Source: Pyrrhoderma lamaoense
Taxonomy: Eukaryota > Basidiomycota > Agaricomycetes > Hymenochaetales > Hymenochaetaceae
DNA length: 64,000 bases
Assembly: GCA_002794735.1 (NCBI GenBank)
Contig: NBAZ01000001.1
Location: 1,116,001-1,180,000, forward strand
Direction of reading: 5' to 3'
Part shown: positions 22,375 to 34,418 of the stretch, in pieces
Layout of the letters: every line of letters begins with the position of its first letter
How positions within the stretch are numbered: the stretch's first letter is position 1
Translations under genes and position numbers: made by a program
The notes under the pieces: generated by a model
Databases searched by the model: none
Seen by the model: only the letters and a program-made list of their open reading frames with translations
Told to the model about the DNA's origin: nothing

Positions 22375-24993
22375 TCAGATCTTTCGAGTGAACTTCTTTT
22401 TTGCAGTAGCTTGCCAATATCTTACAAGGCCCAGAACTCCAAAACCGATAAGAAAAGAAACACCGAGAATAATGAAGAATACATTGAATGGTTTGCCAGC
22501 CTCATGCTCATTTGACGGAATTTTACCGATGTTGATGGAGAATAGACCTTACTTCAGATATTAGAAAGGCCCATAGAATTAGAAGAGAACTAAATGGCTT
22601 ACCCAACCAAACCTGGATACATAGGACAATTATGGAGACAACTGTCAGGACCAAGATAGCATTATCTGTGCCACCTTTTGATATTGATTGTGAAACTCGT
22701 AGCTGAGACAGATATGCGGGATGAGAGTAACTCAACACACGCTCATAGTGGTTTAACGACTGCTGTAAAGTAGCTATATGATCTGCAAACAATATGTTAC
22801 GGCTACATTGGAACTCAAAACACTCATGTAACTTGCCTTGGACGTCACCCATGTAAATGGAAACCTCCCCTCCATTCGAATTATATTTCCCAAGGCCAGA
22901 ATTATAAGCTTCCGCAGAAGCGATAACCAACCTCTTCCGTATTTGAGCAATGACTTCTCCCTTTGTACCCAGTAACCGCCCCAAGGAGGTAACAACTCTT
23001 CTAGTTCCTGCCATCCGTGCTAGCGTTCTAGATGTGTATACCATAGTAGATTCCTTTTCTAATGACTTCTTTTCTTTCATCTTGAAGAGTCTTCGAACAT
23101 TGATCCCCTTCATAACATGCCTAATATGGTCAATAGATGATGGGATTCGAGTTTGCAGCTTCGAAAGAGACGTTGATGCGAATTTTATGTCCTCTTTCGT
23201 CTTCGTTTCTGCCTTTTCTTCATGCATGGTAGCACTAGAGTTTTCCGCTGAGCTCTTTTCTGTCTCTGTACCATCTGTAGTTCCCGTAGTTTGTGTAGAT
23301 ACGCCTTCCAACTTCTCATCTGAGCCAGGAGGATTTTCTATCACAATGGAATCCATTTCCTTAACTTCCTTCTCGATAGCAGCAAGTGCTGGGAAAAACT
23401 GTGAGAGAACCAAAATATTAGTCCTCCTCAATGTGATTTAACATACAAAAAAGACTTACAGAATCAACAATAGAGTCCATTATGCCATGAGCTATCCAAT
23501 CTACAATCCTGATAGTTGATATATGAAGTGAAGGTCTATTTGCAATACTTCTTACCTGACGTCATGTTAAAAGAGTGTTCCAATTGGATCACCCTATTGT
23601 GCAGCTTATCTGTATGTTCGGAAATGTCACCATAGTGGAACTAGGGTATGTCGTTAGTGCACGATAGGATAGCCAGAAAAGTAAAAGACCTACTGAGCAT
23701 ATACCCTCTCTAAATACAACCAGATATACATTAACAGCACCAATGACATCATCATCTCCAGGCAATCCGGTAACAGTTCCAGACTGTGATCTAAATTTCC
23801 TGAATCGTTCACGAGAACGTTCGCTCTCTAGAGCACGGAAAACGACAAAATAATATCCCAGACCGGGGAACAGCTCAAGCTTTTCTCTGGGGTCTCTATG
23901 GAGAATATCTTCTAATGTTAGAGGGTGAAGATGTAGAAGCTGAAGGGTTCTTGTTAAATACAGTGGCAATTAAGTATTATAAGTAATTATATTACCTTTC
24001 CTATGGAACGAAGATCGTCCCAGGTAGGGCTCGCCACATCTAGCCACCAACTCTTTTCATGAGGCAGCGTCGTCATTGTCTTAGATACCAGTGAACTATT
24101 GGATCCTGAATTGAGTTTGTCCGGTTGTGGCAGGCCCCTTCCTTTTCCCTTAGTAGAGTTGGAGAGAGAAGGTATCGTTGAAGCGGCAGTTCTTTCAAAA
24201 TGACGCCTCGCCTTTGCAGACTTCTTCAGGGCAGAATCCAGCCGGGCCAAAATAAGTGGTAAGGAGAGTGTACGGATGATTCTCCTTTCTTTAGCCTGTT
24301 CCTCAGACACCCCGGAAGGCACTACTCGCGTCCCCCCGCTTGTCGGCTTTGAATAGGGCCATACTCTGGAGGTAGAAAGAGCTGAAACTCCCGAGGTGCA
24401 ACCCTGAACTCTTCCTGAGCACGCTTACGAGCAAGGATGGCTCGTTCATGAACAGCGTTGTGTATTGATGCGGTGCTTGAGTATCGCCTACCCCTCCTCC
24501 TGCGGGTTGTGACAGTTCTATTATTGGAAGACACTGATGAAGTCGTAGACGAAGAAGAAGATGAAGTTGTGCTAGAGGCGGAGGAATGCGTTCTGGCCCA
24601 ACGAGAAATAGCAGCTTCTACTACGGATGCCAACGCACCTAATCGTCGGCCAACATTAATAGAAGAATCTGACGAACTCGATGAACTAGAAGAGCTTGTC
24701 GACCCAGAAGAGGAATGCGCCACAGAACGTTGGTCATGATCAGTTTCTCTCGATTCTGAAGGTGGTTCGCCACGATAAATGTCAGTATCATTGAGACCAC
24801 GTTCTGAAATCGGATTCTTCAAGTATTCAGAGCCCCTCGCATTATTATCAATGTCCGGAAAAATTGCTATAGAATCCAAAATTTTCTCGTCGTATTTTGT
24901 CTGGGGAGTAGACAAAGAACTAGAGTTGTTTTGAATATGTTCCATTCTAGTGTCTTTCTTATTCAATTGGAGCTGCTCTGTTAGCTCAGACAT
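22375..24993 (-). CDS. CorA-type magnesium/divalent cation transporter (ALR/MNR2-like)
   Basis: Six exons (24993-23996, 23939-23694, 23640-23556, 23500-23460, 23398-22603, 22547-22375) give about 779 aa. The N-terminus is long and disordered, with a poly-Ser/Asp stretch. The CorA cytosolic domain carries WWLDVASPTWDDL, LHLHPLTLEDI and YFVVFRALES. Two C-terminal transmembrane helices follow (AILVLTVVSIIVLCIQVWLG and VFFIILGVSFLIGFGVLGLV). The loop after helix 1, where CorA has GMN, reads GLFSINIGKIP. It should move Mg2+ across the plasma or vacuolar membrane. One base is missing near 24356-24358; adding one C on the coding strand gives EYGPYSKPTSGG and joins both halves. Confidence 0.88.
24540..24720 (-). 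repeat. Low-complexity Ser/Thr codon tract inside the CorA gene
   Basis: Two dense Ser clusters (TSSSSSSSSD and SSASSTTSSSSSSTTSS types) encoded by AGC/TCT/TCA repeats. Likely prone to length change. Confidence 0.8.
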
Positions 24994-25230
24994 CTGGGCA
25001 GCTTAGAGGATTACAAGAAGATGACTGTGATGCTGAGAGAGTAGTGTGGGGAAAAAGAGGGGAGAAGCCATGAGCTAATGGAGCAGATAGACAGATGCAG
25101 ACAAAGTCCGAAGTCAAGATTTTACAGCCCGCTTCGTATATTCTAAAAATGGTAATCCGAGCTAATGTAGTGATGAAGCCCTCAAACACATACACACACA
25201 TGTATTGATTAATAATTACTGTGCAAAATA

Positions 25231-26650
25231 CTATACTTTTCTTCGTTTGCTAGGCCCCTCGTCCCTTTCTCGTCCTAAAAATGACGGTCTCCTCTTTTTC
25301 TCCTTCTGGTTCACCTTCTTCCGCCTCTTTTCAATAGCCTTTTTCACGGCTAGCCGTCCACCAGTCTCGGCCAATGCGTCGTGTCTAGCCTTCAAAAGCA
25401 ATTCTTTCTTCGCGGCTATATTTCATAGTAAACACCCAGTTTAGCAAAGCCATAACAGGAAAAACGAAACCAGTCTTTGATAACTTACATTTCTTCATGT
25501 ACCATTCCCCTTTCCTTCCTTTCGTTGCTCCCTCTCTTTCTTCTTGACTTCCCCTAACGCCCTCCTTTCTATTGCTTCACGCCGATCCCGATTTACTAAG
25601 CTTTCTGTACGTTTTAATGCTCGTTCAAGTCGCTCGACTTCTTGTTCCCGTTCCTCACGTAGGTGTCGGGGAGAAGACCGAAGCAGTTTCTTAGCACGAT
25701 TGAGATTATCCTTCAATGTATCAAGCTCTGTCTTGTGTAGATCAGATAGGAATGAGTAGCGGTCATGGAACGCCTCAATATCGTGTCTTCCTGGAGCAGC
25801 CATAAATCTTGGATCTCTAAAATTCTACAGTAGTAAGACAGTCAGTAAAGAGAGTTATAACAATAGTAAAACAAGTACGAACACATTTCTTTACCTCAAC
25901 TACCTGCCTCCTCCGCGTCACTTGTCGCTTCGAACTCATCTCAATAGGCCTATATGCATGTGAGCAACATAAACACTAGATAGACATTGAAAGAATAAGC
26001 ATACGCATGCTTGTTGGATCGTTTCTCGGCTTTCTTCCGCTTATTCTCCTCCTGGGATACATTTACTGTCCTTTTATACGTGTTGGCTTCCTGTCGCGCT
26101 TGTAAAGTTGTGTTATCGTCACTTTCAGAATCCACCTCATCTTCAGAATTCGTTTCCTCTGAATTGCTTTCATCTTCGCGAGACTGGTCAAGAACCTACG
26201 AGCCTTTAAGAGACTACCAAAAGATAGTGAAGAGAGAACATCCTCTACACCACCCTGATGAAGTTTATTCAATGAGCAGTATTCATATTACCAAGGTCAC
26301 ACTCGACCTACAAATTTCGGCTTTGAAGGTCCTTCACCCTTGTCTTCTTGTTCCTCTGACTCAAGGACTTCCAAGTCATCTTCACCCACCCACTGAGCGA
26401 CACGAGGTTTATCAACATCTGAATCATCCGATTCTTCCCCTTTGCTTGACCCATATTCTTCTAAGCTCCCGTCCTCGTCGTCACCTCCACTGTCATCATC
26501 CAGTATGCTATTGTCGCTCGCGAACTCGTCCTGTTGTTTAGTAGATGGTACCCTTCTTGAGGTATTATTATCGCGACTGTATAATGTACTTTCTCCTGCT
26601 ACTAAGACCTTTTTGGCCGGAAAGCTACTCTTTACCCTGTTTTTTGACAT
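25231..26650 (-). CDS. RRP36: rRNA biogenesis protein RRP36
   Basis: Five exons (26650-26312, 26254-26005, 25949-25895, 25824-25489, 25415-25231) give about 388 aa. The acidic N-terminus leads to the DUF947/RRP36 signature LSSLSFGSLLKA, then RDPRF, a long helical segment (FLSDLHKTELDTLKDNLNRA), and the basic C-terminus with KKELLLKARHDAL and a nuclear-type tail PSKRRKV. RRP36 is an early 90S pre-ribosome factor needed for 18S rRNA processing. The frame breaks twice by one base: at 26195-26196 (after LLKARR) and at 25507-25510 (before EWYMKK). One G/C added at each restores the expected protein. Confidence 0.88.
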
Positions 26651-26908
26651 GAGTTTTAGGAGTAAAGACTTAAAAATGAGAATATGCTTCGGAAGATCCC
26701 GACTTAAAGATTTACATCTTCGCTAAGTTCAAATTTTATTTCAGAATCTACATGACTATCATGATATGATTGCGGGGGTATAATATTCGAAAATAAAAAT
26801 GGGGGGGAGTGGAAGAAATGGAACAACCATGGAAATCGTTTGTAGCATTACAAAAAAGGGATGATAATAATTAATATTAAAATAACGTCCCAAATACTGT
26901 CCAAAGTT

Positions 26909-28086
26909 CTATTTGCCTAGGCGCATCTCCGCAGTATCATAAGAGTCTAATGCTCTTCTTATATTTTCTTCTGAAAGTTCTACAAGGCGTTGCTTACTGG
27001 TACGGCTGCGCCAAGCTCTTAACAACGAAGGCGTATCATCGTAGCTACCAAAAAGAAAAAATCACTTAGCATTATTCATAAAATGTATTGGAGTCAATAC
27101 TAACTAGATTTCTGTTAATTTTAATAGCCATGGAGGGAATCCGTATAGCTCTAGAGCGGGAGCACGTAGGGGACTTCGTACAATGGAATGTACTATCATC
27201 AAATCTGGAGCTTGTAGACTTAGCTCATCTTAAATGTGGTGTTAGTGTTAATTAGAAGAAGGTATACAAGGTGTAAAGTCTGAAGTACCATAAATTGTTT
27301 TGTCAAGTTTTGCAATAGTAACTTCAAGGTCTTTCTCAGTAACAAATGTTCGGGCCATTGATGCTATGCAGGGCTTAGATGCATCATACGAGAGGAGTGA
27401 TAATTTTATCTGATGATATGAACAAGATTTCTCTTGTTGATCCGAGTCTACACCTTTCATAGCTGAGGAGTATAATACGTATCCGTCAGACTACGACATT
27501 TAACATCCAATGAGTAAGAATCACTGACAGAACAAGCGACTTGATGTGGGCCTTTGAGAAACGAGTAAATCCGTAGTATAATATATAGTAAAAATTGTTG
27601 AAGGGGGATGACGTCTTCCACTTATCACCTTACGACGAAGCTTGGTTGTAAGCTTGTCATCTCGAGAAGACAAAGGGTGAGTAGATTCAGAGACTTTTTG
27701 AGCTTCTTGAGTCAAAGCAGTTCTAATGCGTTTTGAGTTCTTGGAGCCAGTTCCTGCAGAATCTTTATAAGCCGAAATAAAGGTGAAAGCTGTAACCGTT
27801 TCAACGTACCATATCTATCGTAAACAGCCAGGTTCGGGATACCAGCTTCTTTACACCACTTTACGGTCTTAATGATATTATTAATAACATTGCGTATCTC
27901 TTCTTCAGAAGGATTTTCATGAGTATCTGCTAATATTAGAGCTAGTTTTTTTGGTAGCTTCGAACGAGACGTAGCGAGTGGACGCGGGTTTGTCACGAAA
28001 GGATAATATAAGAGAGAGATAAAGCAAGTCCAGATAGTCTGCAGAATGTGCAGGAGGGAGAGGCCTCCTGACGCAAACGAGCTCAT
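26909..28086 (-). CDS. NUS1: Nus1/NgBR subunit of dehydrodolichyl diphosphate synthase
   Basis: Five exons (28086-27810, 27753-27629, 27409-27289, 27228-27105, 27044-26909) give 260 aa. The N-terminus holds one hydrophobic segment (LLHILQTIWTCFISLLYYPF), followed by LPKKLALILADTHENPSEEE and WCKEAGIPNLAVYDRYG, which mark Nus1. The C-terminal part carries LMIVHSIVRSPLRAPALELYGFPPW and ends in RLGK-stop, matching the RxG motif needed by eukaryotic cis-prenyltransferase complexes. With its catalytic partner Rer2/Srt1 it makes the dolichol precursor at the ER. The second intron is long (about 219 nt); I chose AAG|GTGATA and CATCAG|ATAAAA because they keep frame. An alternative with an extra KGVDSDQQEK segment is possible. 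Confidence 0.87.
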
Positions 28087-28344
28087 GACCAACGACGACA
28101 AAGATGATAATAGAACACGTATGATGAAAACTATGTAGTGACGCGGGCGCGTACAAGCTGGAGCCAAATTTAGAACGCCACACCACAACGACAAACGCGT
28201 TGCGGAGGCTTTCAGCTGAAGTCTCACATTCATACGTCATGTATGGGAACTGTCCGGTTGTAGTTATATATAAGTGATGATAAAAGTACAGAATTGTAGC
28301 CATCCCAGCCATATTATACAAGAGGTACATGGATTATAGTTTAT

Positions 28345-29382
28345 CTATGTCAGACCAGGTTCTTCGTCTATCGTCTTCTTGACTTTCAGTAACATAGTTG
28401 TCTTCCAGTTGTCCAGCTTCATAACTTGATCATAGTCTCTACATGCAGTGGCAAACGCCTGTGCATCACCAGATTCAACCGCTGCTATCAGTTCCCCAAG
28501 AATCTTGCCTCTCGAGTAGACGAGAATGATGGGTCCAGGCTCACGTATCGGTCCATGTTTCGTTTTGCTGTCACCGAATCCTGTACCGGAAGTTAGAGAA
28601 TATAGCCTCTTGGGAATATATTGGGAATCTTACTTGGTTTGCAAGCGCACATAGTCCAGAACGCAGCCAATATTCCTTGACACTGAATTTTGTCAAGTTG
28701 GATTGCAGGGACTGATCCGCCACCTGTTCATAGCGAGCAATGGCTTGTGCGAATTGGTCAATTTGTGCATGCAAGTCAGCAGCATCTTTGAAACAGCCGT
28801 TTGCCATACTGTCGTAAGGTAAGAATGTGATAAATTGAGGATAATTAAGATGTCAGAATACTTGCGCGTTTGCATCTTCCTGTTGATACCATTCTCCTGC
28901 CCGTTCGTAGCTTTCACATGCCCTCGCGAGGTCTCCCCTCTGGAGGCTGATCTGAGCAATATCCTTCTCCCTATCTGCAGCTTGCCTGAAGCGACCCGCC
29001 TTCGTGAGATAGGTAATGGTCTGGCTGAATGCTTGAACGGCAACTTAGACAGAGAGGTTAGCATATATGCTCGCAGCATCCTTCGAAGAAATTACTTACG
29101 ATCTTGTTGATCAGCCTGTTTGTATGCCTTAGCAGCATTCCACCAAGCATTAGCAGCATCGTTATTCTCCCCACACTTCTCCCTGCATTCAGCTTCTTTG
29201 GCATGAGCGTCTCCAGCTTCAGTAAAGTTCTTCTCGATTTTGAATTCATTAGCTGCTTGCTGGAATAGATCTCCAGCTTCCTCATATTTGGTTGATGCTG
29301 AGCTGAACCATCCTGTTGAGGATGCGGCCTTCTTCTCCGCCTTAGCCAGTAGGAGTTTGCCCTCAGATTTAGGAGGAGCCAT
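28345..29382 (-). CDS. SEC17: Alpha-SNAP, vesicle fusion adaptor
   Basis: Four exons (29382-29100, 29043-28866, 28808-28634, 28580-28345) give about 290 aa, the family length. TPR-like helices are clear: KYEEAGDLFQQAANEFKIEK, AGDAHAKEAECREK, AWWNAAKAYKQAD, ADLHAQIDQFAQAIARYEQ, YWLRSGLCALANQ and DYDQVMKLDNWKTTMLLKVK. Sec17 binds SNARE complexes and recruits NSF/Sec18 to disassemble them. Intron 2 can only be spliced in frame with a GC donor (GCAAGT, at 28865) and the CAG acceptor at 28809. One base is missing at 28494-28497; adding one G on the coding strand gives REARFLGELIAAVESGD. Confidence 0.93.
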
Positions 29383-29596
29383 GGTCGTTACTATACAAGT
29401 GATACTCAGTGACCTGGACCGGAGAGCTTGGTCTAGTCTGTGACTCTGTGACGCTGTGCGACGTAATAAGCAAAGCCAGTTAACAGCTTCTTGCCAACAG
29501 CATAGATTCATCAAGGTGAGAAGACTCCCAATCACTGTCCTCCACTTAGGATCTCATTTACAACTTAAACAGAGTATTTTCTGACTAGCATTCATC
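29383..29596. promoter_or_regulatory. Divergent SEC17 / PCM1 promoter
   Basis: 214 bp separate two housekeeping start codons. No clear boxes beyond AT-rich stretches. Confidence 0.4.
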
Positions 29597-31556
29597 ATGG
29601 ACACGGAATTACTTTACAAAACTATCAAGCCATATGCTGACCTCCATCCTAAACCATCTAATATCCGGTTTCAATATGGGACCGCTGGGTTCAGGACACT
29701 GTAGGTATACACGCAACGTACTCACTCCTGCAGGCAACTCATTACTCTGTTATCAGGGGTGTCTCTCTTGAGTCAGTCATGTTTAGAGTCGGAGTCTTGG
29801 CTGCACTCAGAAGCAAAAAACTTGACGGCAAGACCATTGGTGTGATGATCACAGCATCACACAATCCAGAACAGGTAACTTTTCTCATCATATATATCTT
29901 TATCATTTGTTTCTGAATATCTCACCGGTTCATTACATAGGATAATGGTGTGAAGCTAGTTGACCCACGTGGGGAGATGTTAGAAGCTGCATGGGAGAAT
30001 CATGCTACAGTATTCGCCAATGCCCCAACAACAGATGACTTCGTTGAATCTGTTATCAGTCTCATAACTAATGCAAGAATAGATTTGAAAAAACCCTCTC
30101 GTGTGGTGTACGCACGCGATACCCGTCCAACTGGTCCTACGCTTGTAGCTGCATTTGAAGATGGTCTTCGTGCTATGTCTGCTGAAGGTCGGAATGAAGG
30201 CGTTAAAACTACACCTGTGTTGCACTATCTTGTAAGGTGCATAAACACTAAGGGTACAGACGAGGAGTATGGTATCGATTCTGAGGAGGGTTACATGAAT
30301 AAGCTGAGTACAGCATTTAAGAAGCTAGTGGTCAGTTATTTGGCGTTTACAATCGAGTAGAACTGACAGGAGTACTTAGGCTGGAAAGAATACTGGAGGC
30401 CCTCTTATTGTAGATTGTGCTAACGGTGTTGGTGCTCCTACAGCAGAGAGGCTTTCCCGTTATCTAGGAAGTTCTTTACGCCTGCAACTGGTGAATACTG
30501 CGATTACAACGGAAGGTGCACTCAACAATGCCTGCGGGCTGATTACGTCAAAACTTCACAAAGACTCCCTCCCTCACTGAATGGTGTATTAAAACCCGGC
30601 CAACGTGCTTGTAGTTTGGATGGGGATGCCGATCGCCTCATATATTACTATTTAGACGAACGAAATCAGTTCCACCTTCTGGATGGAGACAAGATTGCTG
30701 CCCTCGTGGCAGCCTTTATCGTAGAACTCGTCAAATTAGCGGGATTAGAAGATACAATTGAAGTTGGAGTAGTCCAAACTGCATATGCTAATGGTGCTTC
30801 TACAAAGTATCTTTCTGAGGTTTGCCAACTTGTTTGTTCTACTAGTACATCTATAATGTATCTGATATCTATGTTGTATATCAGCGTCTGCCTGTAGCAT
30901 GTGTTCCTACTGGAGTGAAGCACCTTCACCACGCAGCTGAACATTACTCTGTTGGAGTTTACTTCGAGGCAAATGGACACGGCACTGTTCTCTTTTCACC
31001 TTCCGCTACTGCAGCTCTTGCAGAGCGAAATCCTAGTACACCCGCTCAGCAGACTGCTTTGAACCATCTCATCAACCTAACCGAATTAATCAACCAGACA
31101 GTTGGCGATGCCCTTTCCGACATGCTCCTTGTAGAGGTCGTTCTGGCGCACAAATCCTATTCTGGCATTGAGTGGGACGCACTGTATAGCGATCTACCCA
31201 ACCGTCTTGTGAAGGTTGTTGTTAAAGATCGAACTATCTTCAAGACTGAAGATGCGGAACGGAGATTGACGAGCCCTGCAGGACTACAGCAGAAGCTAGA
31301 TGAACTTGTCAAGAAATACGACGGTGGCCGCTCATTTGTTAGACCAAGTGGAACAGAAGACGTTGTCCGCGTTTATGCAGAAGCCACATATAGACCCCTA
31401 GCCGATGGTAAGTGTTCGTTAGCACTGATTCTACTCAGCTATCTCAGTTAACGCAAATGTATTCTTGTTACAATAGAGTTGGCCTTTAAAGTTGCAGGTC
31501 TGGTATACGATCATGTAGGCGGGGATCCTCAGACACGGCCAAGAGAATTTTTGTGA
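29597..31556 (+). CDS. PCM1: Phosphoacetylglucosamine mutase
   Basis: Six exons (29597-29700, 29757-29874, 29941-30330, 30380-30819, 30885-31407, 31477-31556) give about 551 aa. Landmarks: YGTAGFRT near the N-terminus, the phosphoserine loop [10 protein letters not shown], the metal loop SLDGDADR, and the phosphate-binding loop [14 protein letters not shown]. It converts GlcNAc-6-phosphate to GlcNAc-1-phosphate for UDP-GlcNAc, and so feeds chitin and glycan synthesis. One base is missing in the GGG at 30536-30538; adding G gives the family sequence [13 protein letters not shown] instead of an early stop. Confidence 0.95.
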
Positions 31557-32156
31557 ACTATCACTGCGTTCTGTAGAAATTGTCGTTACTTACATAAGTT
31601 CGCTGAGGCTTGGCAACCATACCTTGTCGTTAGAAGAGATAGATACCATAAATGTAACATCCTCTGAACAGAGAGAAAAAAGTTTTGTATATTTTTAACT
31701 ATCAGATTGATCAGCATAAATATAATGAACCGACGAATGAAAGAATATTAATAGGATTTAGGGATTTTTGAGCCGTAGAGCACCAAATAAGGAAGCAGGG
31801 CATTGGTAGTGGCGGGAATGAGTCAACCCGATCGAATGACGCACAGCCGCGTGTTAGTGATGATGGCGTGTTTCTTGACTAACTTGACGGGGAAGCAAAA
31901 CACTCGCACATTTATTTACAACTAATATATTTGCAAGGGGTACTTTGGAACTGACAACTAAACGCCCACTACCAACGTCTTAGCTCTTTGAGTCCACTTT
32001 ACGCTTGTGCTTCGGTTTACAGTCTCATTAAGTTTGTGTAATCTGATCAAGCATCTTCAACTTTAATCTTGCGATCTGAAATCTCCGTCGGAGACAAAGT
32101 GAGGGTACAAACGCACCAAGTTTTTTCGAAGTTGAAGAGGGATCTAAGGCTAGAAT
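31557..32156. other. Intergenic, same-strand (PCM1 / DUG3)
   Basis: 600 bp, AT-rich. No gene or conserved motif that I can support. Confidence 0.4.
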
Positions 32157-33882
32157 ATGTGTCGGTTCGTAATATACAAAGGAACGGAACCAGTTCAGCT
32201 ATCACATGTACGCTCTTTTCTTTTCTCTTTTTACTTTTTCTCATGTTCTCTCGCATATGGACCAATTGCATTCATAATACTTGTCAAAATAACCTCAACC
32301 AAACTTTGGGGCACAGCTACTTACAAAGCCATGTCATTCAATCATAAATCAAGCCTTTAATTCTCGTCTACGAATCGACCTTCGAAATCCGGTGAACGGA
32401 GATGGATTCGGTGTTGGTATGAATCTAATCCACTATCTCATATTTATCAGTGTGGGTTCACATTGGATTGGATGGGATAGGTTGGTACGATTGCGTATAT
32501 GATGAAGAACTCGGGCGGCAACCCTGTATATTCACCTCTGTGACGCCGGTACGCATCTGTGGATAACGTTCTCGGGTTTTGATTGGTTAGGATATTGTAC
32601 TAATGCCCTCTTCCAGGCCTGGAATAACGTCAATCTCCAACGATTAGCTGAAAAAATCAAATCCCCACTCGTCTTGTAAATATCCACCTATTGAATTGAA
32701 CCATATTAATCTACTTGATCTGACTTATTCTTTGTCGAACATTCCCTTTCTTCTAGTGCTCATGTCCGTGCTACTACCGCCGGCTCATTATCATTGGATA
32801 ATTGCCATCCCTTCAAGCACGGGAAACTCATGGTAAGCCAAATCTATTTTGATACTCGGTATGCGTCTTCTCTAGCTCATAGAATCTTACCTTCCTTTTC
32901 AAACTCTAAGTTTATGCATAACGGTGGTATCGCTGAATTCCCTAGACTGAAGAGAAGGTTACAATCAACCTTGCCCGACGAAATCTATGATATCCCGAAC
33001 GGTAACACAGGTTCATTCCCTTTCCACCCCTAAATATCGTATCGTAGTTCTAATACACTTCTTTATTCGCTTCAGATTCGGAGTGGGCGTTTGCTCTGTT
33101 TTTATCAAAGGTCGGGCTCCAACCCAATTTGCGAACTTGTAACTGACTTCTTTGTTGCAGCTTCCAGATGCCAACGCTAGCTCCTTCACACCGGCTGTTT
33201 TAAGACAGGCAATGCTTGATACAATTGCCGCTCTTAATGGGTTCGCGCGGGAGTTCAATGTGACTGAGGTGCGCTCACATTTTACAATATTTGATTGATT
33301 ATAGTAGTTGTTTATATCTATACATGTAGCCAAGTCTCATGAACTTTTGCGTAACAGATGGAGAGACGGTAGTTGCAACAAGATATATATCCTCAAAAGT
33401 CGATGAAGCCGCATCATTGGTAAGTGATACACACGGCGACTTGGACATGAAATCTGAGTCTTCTTTCTCAAGTGGTTCTCGTCCGGTACAACGTTTAATG
33501 AGTATGCAAAAGGAGGTCATTACAAGATGTCGAAGGCGGACAAGCGAGAGAACATCATTATGGTGAATTTTTTCAGAAGTCTTGACCTTTGCTAGCTGTT
33601 AACGCATTCCCAGGTCGCCAGTGAACCATTAACATTCGAGAAAGGTACTGTCTTTCATTTCCCCGCTCTTTAATATTTGGAGCTTAAGGAGATTCTCCGC
33701 CGATAGCCGACTGGATGGAGATCCGGACAAATAATATGATTGTGGTCACACCTAAGATGAACCTACTTCAGATACCAATAATTGACGAGTTCTACGTACC
33801 GCCGTCCGACCCTGCTTCACTAAATAGGACAACAAGCTTCGCCGAGGGAAAAGGGTTGCTGAACCCGAGGCACGCACTCTAA
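32157..33882 (+). CDS. DUG3: DUG3-type class II glutamine amidotransferase
   Basis: Twelve exons (32157-32207, 32317-32416, 32481-32548, 32617-32675, 32757-32832, 32911-33010, 33076-33110, 33161-33268, 33330-33419, 33473-33562, 33614-33644, 33707-33882) give 327 aa. The protein starts MCRF, placing the Ntn nucleophile Cys at position 2 after Met removal. The glutaminase core follows: NPVNGDGFGVGWY, FAHVRATTAGSLSLDNCHPF, FMHNGGIAEF. The C-terminal part has HYKMSKADKRENIIM and IIDEFYVPPSDP. In yeast Dug3 works with Dug1/Dug2 in glutathione breakdown. All exon phases fit with no frame break. Confidence 0.93.
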
Positions 33883-34418
33883 TACAGAGTCCAAAGAATG
33901 GGGGCTTACTGGCCATCGACCCATGGAGTAGCATTACGAGATGAGATGCATGCGGGAGAAGCAGGGAGGGGCTTTGGTTTTTTAGTATTAATATTATGTG
34001 CTTGAATCTTTGCAAAGCAGCCAATGGTGGAACTTACAGTCCACACCAGCTACCTGGATCTGAAGTTTCGCCTATCTGGATTACAATATACGGCACTGGG
34101 TCTATATCAGGGGTTGCATTGGGCGTGTTCAATTCAGTTTTTTTACCCGGGCCGAAATTCTGGATAACACCTGACTTAGTGGCTGGTACACACATTTTAG
34201 AGATTTACCCTAGGCGCGTCATTGCTGTATTGCATAGCACACATAGATATGTATAGAATAATACTTTTTACAGTTTACAATCCATGTACTGATTTTGATA
34301 CGAAAAGTATATATACTTGGGGGTGTTTATTCTATGATACTATCTTGCTTCCCCCTTTCTCGCTCATCTACTGATCCCCTCAAAGCTAGTAGCTCTTATC
34401 AAAAAAACTCTGTTCCGG
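33883..34418. other. Intergenic, same-strand (DUG3 / cupin)
   Basis: About 535 bp; no supported gene. Confidence 0.4.

Noticed and set aside
24458..24739. Acidic Glu/Asp-rich frame on the plus strand
   Set aside because: It is the antisense of the Ser-rich tract of the CorA gene.
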